Of a stretch of DNA of 10,278 bases, positions 6,262-10,278 are shown in pieces. The notes below the pieces were generated by a model that searched no databases, was not told the DNA's origin, and was given only the letters and a program-made list of their open reading frames with translations. The first letter of the stretch is position 1, and every line of letters starts with the position of its first letter. The position numbers were made by a program, and so were the translations under genes. Origin of the DNA: Baffinella frigidus (Eukaryota > Cryptophyceae > Cryptomonadales > Baffinellaceae); the NCBI GenBank assembly GCA_026770585.1, contig MU646868.1:55187-65464 (forward strand). The letters run 5' to 3'.

Positions 6262-6960
6262 CAGTGTATCAGAAGCTTCGTAGACCCGTCGTGAAGATTA
6301 CATGAACGTGTACACCTAACGGTGCACCTTCGGTGCGTCTATCTAAAGGAAAGTCCACCTCTCGGTGTCTCGTATCGCCGTTCGCGTGCGCATGCCATGT
6401 CGGGGAGCATCATGTACACGTGTACGAGCTCGTACACATGTACCGCTACCGCTTCGAGCTCGCAGGTCCTACGTCCCCATGACCGTTGTGGTCTTCCGAT
6501 AGGTGCCTGCGTCGCTGGACTTCGTACCGGTACGAAGCTTCGTATAACGGTACTGGTGCGATGACTCGTACGAAGTTCGCACCTGTGCGAATCTTCGTAC
6601 GAACTCCCGCTCGCCAACGGCGTCTCATCGCACTGCTCACTTGCAATACCAGGCTCGTACGAAGCTTTGTATCATTGACAAGGACGTTTGTCGGTCGATG
6701 CCTTCTAGCGGGATAGAACCGCTCCCACTCGCCAACAAACTGTTATTGCCGAGGGAGCCCACGCGGCCTATTTTGTGTGGGAACACGTTTGCCTGCGAGG
6801 TGGCACTCAGGGGTCCCATGTTCGTGTCAATGAAGAGCCCCTCTCTCTCTGATCCTACGTGCGAAGCTTCGTAGCTCGTATTGGAAAGTTATAGCTCTCG
6901 AATTTCTAAGAAACTTCGCCATTGGAACCCTTCGGTGCCACCTTGCGTGGAAAGAGTTCT

Positions 6961-7061
6961 TACCCTTAAGTGGCCAGGTGGTCAAAATTGACCAGCAAGA
7001 GGTCCTAGGGCCCTAGGGCCCGACGGTAGGGCGTATGAGCCTACTGGCCACTTGAGGGATA
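6961..7061 (+). mobile_element. Short inverted-repeat element (family T2), complete copy C
   Basis: 101 bp with TACCCTTAAGTGGCCAG at the left and its near complement CTACTGGCCACTTGAGGGATA at the right. The interior carries TCAAAATTGACC, GGTCCTAGGGCCCTAG and GGTAGGGCGTATGAG, as in copies A and B (789-973). It has no coding capacity. TA flanks both ends. This copy fixes the boundaries of the family. Confidence 0.8.
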
Positions 7062-7338
7062 GGGGCTCTATCTTCGGTTCTGTGATTTGAGGTCCCGAGG
7101 CGGGCCCGTCATGCTCACCGATTTATTCAACTTTCCACGAACAAGTCAATTTTTCGGCATTTTCCTGTGCCCCGCTCGAGATGTTTCTTCGGGAGGGTGT
7201 AGAGGGCATGATGAGGAATCCAGAACCGTCAAGAAAATCTAAGTCGGCCCAGGGGTTCAAAAGGACATATGTTTTTGAGATTTTCAGATATCTAGGAATG
7301 GCTCAAAGGGCTTGGCCCCCCTCCGTTTGCCTCCAGGC
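7062..7338. other. Stretch without identified feature
   Basis: No gene or repeat recognised. A plus-strand frame from ATG 7181 runs into repeats at 7339 onward and is not supported as coding. Confidence 0.4.
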
Positions 7339-7371
7339 TCAAAATGTAGAGGTAGGGCGACAGGCGAGGTA
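7339..7371 (-). pseudogene. LAYLACRPTSTF block, copy 1 (fragment)
   Basis: The minus strand reads YLACRPTSTF then TGA. Compared with the copy at 8288 it differs at four codons (Pro, Ser, Thr, Phe), all silent, and in the stop codon used (TGA against TAA). The conserved part ends where a stretch resembling the left terminus of the T1 element begins (TACAGGGGTATCTCGCTCA, 7370-7388). Confidence 0.5.
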
Positions 7372-7387
7372 CAGGGGTATCTCGCTC

Positions 7388-7425
7388 ACCAACACGGCAA
7401 CCATGCATCCTCCCTCACCGAGTGG
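7388..7425 (+). repeat. Dispersed repeat with core ACCAACACGGCAACCATGC, copy 2 of 3
   Basis: The same core as 328-365, lying between a T1-terminus-like piece and the full T1 element at 7426. Confidence 0.85.
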
Positions 7426-7548
7426 CTACAGGGGTACCTCGCTCATAAGAAACGCCCACCCCCCTAGGACCACCATAGGGCCCTACGCATAGGCCTACTG
7501 TAGGGTCCTAGGGGGGGGCGGTTTCTTATGGGCGAGGTACCCCTGTAG
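7426..7548. mobile_element. Short palindromic inverted-repeat element (family T1), copy 1
   Basis: 123 bp and almost fully palindromic. CTACAGGGGTACCTCGC plus TCATAAGAAAC at the left pair with GTTTCTTATGGGCGAGG plus TACCCCTGTAG at the right, with terminal repeats of about 45 bp. The interior is CCTAGGAC/GTCCTAGG-rich and resembles the interior of family T2. A second copy lies at 9099-9220. It is non-coding. The frame reading YRGTSLIRN is translated terminal repeat and not a gene. MITE-like by structure; the parent transposase is not in the window. Confidence 0.85.
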
Positions 7549-7646
7549 ACACAGTTCTGGGGGCAAGCGCGGGGTTTAATACATTTCCAAACACGACCGC
7601 GACGAGCCAGCGGGCGAGGTGGGACGTTTTTCTGCCATCCGTTGAT

Positions 7647-7673
7647 CGTTCCGGGGAACAGAGCCCCGGAACG
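7647..7673. repeat. Perfect 10 bp hairpin
   Basis: CGTTCCGGGG (7647-7656) and CCCCGGAACG (7664-7673) around the loop AACAGAG. No T-run follows, and the genome is eukaryotic, so I do not call it a terminator. The rest of 7549-7751 shows nothing identifiable. Confidence 0.8.
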
Positions 7674-7751
7674 ACCTTCGCTACCAGATGTGACCCCGCT
7701 TGGGAGGAGAGAGGCCGCGCCGGCCAAGGCCCGACACACAAGCGAGAGAGA

Positions 7752-7775
7752 ACTTACCTTCATTAGTCAACCATT
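7752..7775 (-). other. Conserved TTGACTAATGAAG segment with donor-like GTAAGT
   Basis: The minus strand reads GGTTGACTA, then ATGAAG, then GTAAGT (7752-7757), a perfect match to the AAG/GTAAGT 5' splice consensus. The same GGTTGACTAATGAAG, followed by GGTCTC, occurs at 8785-8799. It lies directly next to a 22 bp repeat unit in both places. It could be a short 5' exon or chance. Confidence 0.3.
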
Positions 7776-7808
7776 GAGGCTCATCACCTGTCCGACCAAG
7801 GCTCACAT
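7776..7808. repeat. 22 bp repeat, one unit plus partial
   Basis: GAGGCTCATCACCTG and TCCGACC, then the partial AAGGCTCACAT. Same family as 154-208 and 8803-8880. Confidence 0.85.
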
Positions 7809-7861
7809 GGGACGACACTTCTCACTCGATAGGTTCAAACGGTCGACACTGGTAATGTTGT

Positions 7862-7921
7862 TCAGAAGGTTGAGGCGGGGCGACAGGCGAGGTAGGCGAG
7901 AGGTCAGTGAGACACCTTCAT
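7862..7921 (-). pseudogene. LAYLACRPTSTF block, copy 2 with MKVS start
   Basis: The minus strand from 7921 reads MKVSH, a TGA stop, then PLAYLACRPASTF and a final TGA, all in one frame of 20 codons. The sister copy at 8057-8116 has the same length and reads IKVSLLDLAYLAC... without the inner stop but without the ATG. Both therefore look like damaged copies of one short frame or exon. The plus strand continues into the third ACCAACACGG repeat. Confidence 0.4.
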
Positions 7922-7925
7922 TGAT

Positions 7926-7964
7926 ACCAACACGGCAACCATGCACCCCCCCCCACGGCGGCTC
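7926..7964 (+). repeat. Dispersed repeat with core ACCAACACGGCAACCATGC, copy 3 of 3
   Basis: Same core and the same CACGGCGGCT end as 328-365. Confidence 0.85.
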
Positions 7965-8056
7965 GGGGGTCTGAGTTTTCTTGATTTAAGAAGAAACCAA
8001 CGACCGGATTCTCCCCCACTTTCCTTAATTCACGAACACTCACACCGGCCGTAGGG

Positions 8057-8116
8057 TCAGAAGGTTGAGGTGGGGCGACAGGCGAGGTAGGCGAGGTCAA
8101 GGAGAGACACCTTTAT
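8057..8116 (-). pseudogene. LAYLACRPTSTF block, copy 3
   Basis: The minus strand reads IKVSLLD then LAYLACRPTSTF and TGA. The first codon is ATA where copy 2 has ATG. The shared upstream GTATCAAT.AAGGTGTC shows that homology with copy 2 extends past the frame. Confidence 0.45.
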
Positions 8117-8219
8117 TGATACGGAAACTCGGGTCTTTCCTGCCCGAAAACCCCTCCGTAGCCCGCTGTGTGGTATATGTGGGCGCACTGCTCACTCGCT
8201 ATGCCGCTACAGTGTAGGG

Positions 8220-8240
8220 TCAAAAGGTTGAGGTGGGGCG
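8220..8240 (-). pseudogene. RPTSTF block, short fragment
   Basis: The minus strand reads RPTSTF then TGA, with Phe as TTT where most copies use TTC (silent). The rest of the block is replaced by unrelated sequence. Confidence 0.45.
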
Positions 8241-8287
8241 GATCACGCTGACTCTTCACATGCCGTGCCGTAGTCACGCCCGGGCAG

Positions 8288-8413
8288 TTAGAAGGTAGAG
8301 GTGGGGCGACAGGCGAGGTAGGCGAGATCGGGCGCGACGCACAACAGCTGCCCCTCGAACAGGTTCTTCTCGTCGAGGATGATCGCCTGCCACACGATGG
8401 GGGGAGTACGGGG
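8288..8413 (-). pseudogene. Most complete copy of the DEKNLF / LAYLAC coding block
   Basis: On the minus strand 41 codons are open between TAA at 8414-8416 and TAA at 8288-8290. They read PRTPPIV, WQAIILDEKNLFEGQ, LLCVAPD, LAYLACRPTSTF. This joins the two peptide blocks that are found separately elsewhere, so it probably reflects the ancestral C-terminus of a protein. There is no ATG, so this is a fragment or a terminal exon. I recognise no family. Composition is that of a folded protein (alternating hydrophobic residues, few repeats). Copies at 8498, 8631, 8985 and 9222 keep the first block while diverging mainly at silent sites. Coding ancestry is moderately supported; present function is unknown. 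Confidence 0.5.
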
Positions 8414-8457
8414 TTACTCGCGAATAACGACACTTACAAGGACACTAGTCATATTAT

Positions 8458-8475
8458 TCAGGAGGTTGAGGTGGG
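8458..8475 (-). pseudogene. PTSTF block, tiny duplicate
   Basis: The minus strand reads PTSTS then TGA. With its AT-rich flank (ATTATTCAG) it is a tandem duplicate of the end of the next copy (ATTATCCAG at 8494-8502). Confidence 0.4.
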
Positions 8476-8497
8476 TACTTTGCACTCGCAATATTAT

Positions 8498-8578
8498 CCA
8501 GAAGGTTGAGGTGGGGCGGCAGGCGAGGTAGGCGAGGTCGGGCGCACAGAACAGATTCTTCTCGTCGAGAATGATCGC
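8498..8578 (-). pseudogene. DEKNLF / LAYLAC block with in-frame deletion
   Basis: The minus strand reads AIILDEKNLFC, APD, LAYLACRPTSTF, then TGG where other copies have a stop. Relative to 8288-8413 it lacks exactly 18 bases (six codons) between the two blocks, so the frame is kept. Ile, Asn, Asp and Cys codons differ silently. It starts just after an in-frame TAG at 8579-8581, at the border of the telomere-like tract. Confidence 0.5.
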
Positions 8579-8581
8579 CTA

Positions 8582-8650
8582 CGTTTGTGGTTTGTGGTTT
8601 GTGGTTTGTTTGTGGTGTGTGGTTTGGGGTTTAGGGATGAGGGTTGGAGT
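8582..8650 (+). repeat. Short telomere-like/GTTTGTG tract
   Basis: Tandem GGTTTGT units, then GGTTTGGGG, TTTAGGG and GAGGGTT. G-rich on the plus strand, like the tract at 2206-3236. It sits exactly between two copies of the DEKNLF block. Confidence 0.8.
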
Positions 8651-8786
8651 AGGGTGAGTGAAACATGTCAAGGACGCACGGAAGCTGCCCCTCGAAAAGG
8701 TTCTTCTCGTCCACGATAATCGCCTGCCACTCAAAAAGGTTTAAACACGGTACCGTGGAAATTAAAGACACGCACCCTGAGACCCT
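8631..8786 (-). pseudogene. DEKNLF block, copy with a 13-codon internal repeat
   Basis: The minus strand is open for 51 codons from just after a TGA at 8787-8789 to TAA at 8631-8633. Its core reads CLNLFEWQAIIVDEK, then NLFEGQLPCVLDMFHSPY. NLFEWQ and NLFEGQ are 39 bases apart with 16 of 18 bases identical, so two 13-codon units lie in tandem. The C-terminal block differs from that at 8288: the QL.CV residues are kept, then the sequence diverges and ends in a stop supplied by a CCCTAA of the telomere-like tract. There is no ATG. A fragment of an unknown repeat-containing protein is likely but unproven. Confidence 0.45.
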
Positions 8787-8802
8787 TCATTAGTCAACCA
8801 CC

Positions 8803-8880
8803 GAGGCTCGTCACCTGTCCGACCGAGGCTCGTCACCTGTCCGACCGAGGCTCGTCACCTGTCCGACCGAGGCTCACACA
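8803..8880. repeat. 22 bp tandem repeat, three units plus partial
   Basis: Three near-identical GAGGCTCG, TCACCTG, TCCGACC units and a partial ending GGCTCACACA. Preceded by TTCATTAGTCAACCA, exactly as at 7758-7772. Confidence 0.95.
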
Positions 8881-8984
8881 CCCAGAACTTGAAAAACCGA
8901 GGGGGGAGTACGGGGTTACTCGCAAATAAGGACACTAATAAGGACATTAGGGGGGGGGGCTAGTCCTACAAGGGGGAGGGCTGG

Positions 8985-9041
8985 TCATAGGAGCTTTGCC
9001 CTCTCGAACAGGTTCTTCTCGTCCAGGATAATCGCCTGCAC
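8985..9041 (-). pseudogene. DEKNLF block, copy in tandem unit 1
   Basis: The minus strand reads VQAIILDEKNLFERAKLL then TGA (8985-8987). Ile and Leu codons differ silently from 8288; Gly is changed to Arg. Confidence 0.4.
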
Positions 9042-9098
9042 GCGTAGGGAGTACGGGGTTACTCGCGAATACAGACACTACAGGGGGGAGGGCTAGAA

Positions 9099-9220
9099 AT
9101 AGGGGTAACTCGCCCATAAGAAACTGCCCCCCCCTAGGACCCTACAGTAGGACCATGCCTAGGGTCCTATGGTGGTCCTAGGGGGGGGGGCGGTTTCTTA
9201 TGAGCGAGGGACCCCTGTAG
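9099..9220. mobile_element. Short palindromic inverted-repeat element (family T1), copy 2
   Basis: TAGGGGTAACTCGCCCATAAG plus AAACTGCCCC pairs with GGCGGTTTCTTATGAGCGAG plus GGACCCCTGTAG. The interior is CCTAGGACC-rich. It has the same termini as 7426-7548 and splits the second tandem unit, so it arrived after the tandem duplication, or one unit lost it. Confidence 0.8.
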
Positions 9221-9221
9221 T

Positions 9222-9317
9222 CATAGGAGCGGCCCCCTCGAACAGGTTATTCTCGTCAAGGATAATCGCCTGCCACGCCAGATCCCAAGGAGGAATTTCA
9301 GAACGCGACGGTTCGCT
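9222..9317 (-). pseudogene. DEKNLF block, copy in tandem unit 2
   Basis: The minus strand from just after TAA (9318-9320) reads EIPPWDLA, WQAIILDENNLFEG, AAPMTTG and continues into the T1 element. The upstream PP...W resembles the TPPIVW of 8288. One Lys is changed to Asn. It has no start codon of its own. Confidence 0.4.
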
Positions 9318-9320
9318 TTA

Positions 9321-9535
9321 AAAGCGTTTCGCGGTACAAATACCGCATTGTTGCGGCGGCAGGCTGTTGACTTTTAGCGGGTTTCTTAAATCTGGTACAC
9401 ACTTGCAGAGTCTGGAAGTGCCTGTGTCTGCACCGCGGCGGGGGGGGGGGGCGCACCTCGTTGAGGTTCTTAATATGCTGCCATGTCGTCCCGAAGCGCG
9501 TCGCAACCTGCCCACACCAGGCGGACCACACACCC
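9321..9535. other. Stretch without identified gene
   Basis: It contains a short G-run (about 9440-9450). Antisense frames exist but overlap and cross into the R4 repeat. Nothing further recognised. Confidence 0.4.
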
Positions 9536-9634
9536 TTTTTAAAACCCGGGAGCTGTACAAGTGGGGTAGTGTGTAGTAATTTTCGTGTGTTTGGTCACGT
9601 GTCGCCCCGCGTTTCGGGGAGACATGTGACCAAC
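9536..9634 (-). repeat. Dispersed repeat R4, copy 2 (inverted relative to copy 1)
   Basis: The reverse complement aligns with 3323-3429. The hairpin GGTCACGTGTC (9593-9603) with GACATGTGACC (9621-9631) is kept although the loop between the arms differs. Confidence 0.8.
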
Positions 9635-9728
9635 GCCGACACGGTGGGAGACCTTCAGTAACACCACCACTGTCTGACACCATTTACGCACCCCCGCCGA
9701 GGCTATGGTCGAGCCTGGATGTGATCCG

Positions 9729-9810
9729 AAAGGAAGCACGGCCTTTCTACAGAACAAGTTCCGGTGTCCGCCTATGTTGGGAGCTCCAAGAACCTAAAGG
9801 ACCTAACGGA
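9729..9810 (+). repeat. Dispersed repeat R1, copy 3 of 3
   Basis: AAAGGAAGCACGGCCTTTCTA, then GTTCCGGTGTCCGCCTATG, GGGAGCTC and ACCTAAAGGACC. Closest to copy 1 at 62-144. Confidence 0.88.
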
Positions 9811-9817
9811 GCACACT

Positions 9818-9882
9818 GTTGCGCTATGCTGACAAGGGGGTCGCACTATGCTGACAAGGGGGTTGCGCTATGCTGACAAGGG
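9818..9882 (+). repeat. 22 bp tandem repeat, three units
   Basis: GTTGCGCTATGCTGACAAGG plus GGG, repeated with period 22. The sequence differs from the other 22 bp family but likewise lies directly after an R1 copy. Confidence 0.92.
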
Positions 9883-9938
9883 TTTGTCTGTGGCGGGGCG
9901 ATGACGCCAAGGGAGCACATGCACCGCACACGTTCAGG

Positions 9939-10034
9939 ATTTGGTTTTCAGGGTTTGGGGGTTGGTTTTCAGGGTTTGGGGTTTGGGGTTTGGGGTCTGG
10001 GGTTTGGGGTTTTGGGTTTGGGGGTTCGGGTTAG
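9939..10034 (+). repeat. Telomere-like TTTGGGG-rich tract
   Basis: Repeated GGTTTGGGG, TTTTCAGGG and GGGGTTCGGG units, G-rich on the plus strand like the two other tracts. Confidence 0.85.
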
Positions 10035-10118
10035 CACCGAGTAGAGTGAGTCACCCTTGGCGACAATGTACGGGCGCCCAATCGACAGCCGCGTCCCTGC
10101 CGAGAGGGGAGATACAAA

Positions 10119-10197
10119 CCTGTGTTACTACCGACAGAGAGAGAAGGGCCTGTGTTACTACCATCAGAGAGAGAGACGTTTATTACTACCACCACGG
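10119..10197 (+). repeat. 30 bp direct repeat with GA-rich run
   Basis: CCTGTGTTACTACC followed by CAGAGAGAGA occurs twice, 30 bp apart; a third partial copy (TTTATTACTACCACCA) follows. Confidence 0.85.
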
Positions 10198-10200
10198 CCG

Positions 10201-10209
10201 ATATATATG

Positions 10210-10278
<69 letters not shown>
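10201..10278. repeat. AT dinucleotide microsatellite to the window edge
   Basis: ATATATATGTATAAATATAT followed by uninterrupted AT repeats to the last base. It may mark an assembly break. Confidence 0.97.

Larger units (their letters stand above)
5331..6880. repeat. Tract of small palindromes related to GTACGAGCTCGTAC
   Basis: Many interlocked palindromic words: TACGAGCTCGTA near 5340, 5396, 5730, 5745 and 6422; CGAAGCTTCG near 6535 and 6861; ACATGT, CCGGTACGA and TTCGTACGAA variants elsewhere. An outlier (GTACGAGGCTCGTAC) sits at 4920. Frames across it give Tyr-Glu-Ala-Ser and Val-Arg-Ala-Arg-Thr runs on both strands, which is a repeat artefact and not protein. The non-palindromic stretches between words (5420-5600, 6640-6850) show no convincing gene. 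Confidence 0.8.
8898..9284. repeat. Two-unit tandem array (~145 bp unit)
   Basis: Each unit runs GGGAGTACGGGGTTACTCGC, a G-rich GGGGGAGGGCT part, TCATAGGAGC, then the DEKNLF block and a cap of about 10 bp. Unit 1 spans about 8900-9045. Unit 2 spans about 9047-9284 and carries the T1 element (9099-9220) between GGAGGGCTAG and TCATAGGAGC. The leading GGAGTACGGGG part also sits at 8402-8425 beside the 8288 copy. Confidence 0.7.

Noticed and set aside
6641-6874. Plus-strand 77-residue frame (GIEPLPLANKLLLPREPTR...)
   Set aside because: The middle reads somewhat like protein, but both ends are palindrome-tract sequence and the start lies inside a repeat. No splice or homology evidence.
7647-7673. 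Rho-independent terminator
   Set aside because: Perfect stem but no T-run, and the window is eukaryotic.
7464-7763. Minus-strand frame containing YRGTSPIRN
   Set aside because: That part is the T1 terminal repeat. The remainder has no protein-like features apart from the splice-donor-like start noted separately.
8803-8880. CRISPR array
   Set aside because: The 22 bp units are contiguous, without unique spacers.

Overview
The window reads as a subtelomeric or otherwise repeat-dominated piece of a eukaryotic nuclear genome, most likely a microalga or another protist with plant-type telomeres. The evidence is a kilobase of degenerate TTTAGGG-like DNA, GT...AG intron-like sequences, no bacterial gene layout (no operons, no ribosome binding sites), long AT and CA microsatellites, and many short palindromic elements. 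I cannot name the species from sequence alone, and I recognise no rRNA, intact tRNA, CRISPR array or complete known transposase.

Layout. Positions 1-1080 are repeats: one copy of an ~80 bp dispersed repeat (here called R1), a 22 bp tandem repeat, an array of degenerate GTGGCAGG units, and two head-to-head copies of a short inverted-repeat element. Positions 1465-2193 hold the GC-rich remains of a minus-strand gene: a C-terminal part with two look-alike introns and a duplicated exon, and an upstream part broken by a stop and a frame change. The gene stops abruptly at a telomere-like tract (2206-3236). Positions 3300-4000 hold inverted-repeat and Pol III-box-like sequence and a second R1 copy. 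The best single-exon coding candidate is on the minus strand at 4177-4788: 203 aa, Ser/Arg-rich, product unknown. Positions 4900-6880 are full of small palindromes related to GTACGAGCTCGTAC, with hairpins and an 82 bp compound repeat. Positions 6961-9300 are a mosaic of short inverted-repeat elements and a dispersed minus-strand family. That family encodes two short conserved peptide blocks (WQAIILDEKNLFEGQ, and LAYLACRPTSTF plus stop), and its copies differ mostly at silent codon positions. Positions 9536-10278 carry the inverted partner of the 3323-3429 repeat, the third R1 copy, another 22 bp tandem repeat, a TTTGGGG-rich tract and a long AT run to the window edge.

No pathway can be read from this window. 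The strongest leads are the peptide-block family in 7339-9317, the tandem exon-intron duplication at 1597-1805, and the broken gene joined to telomere-like DNA at about 2200. All functions are unassigned; statements about origin are inference.
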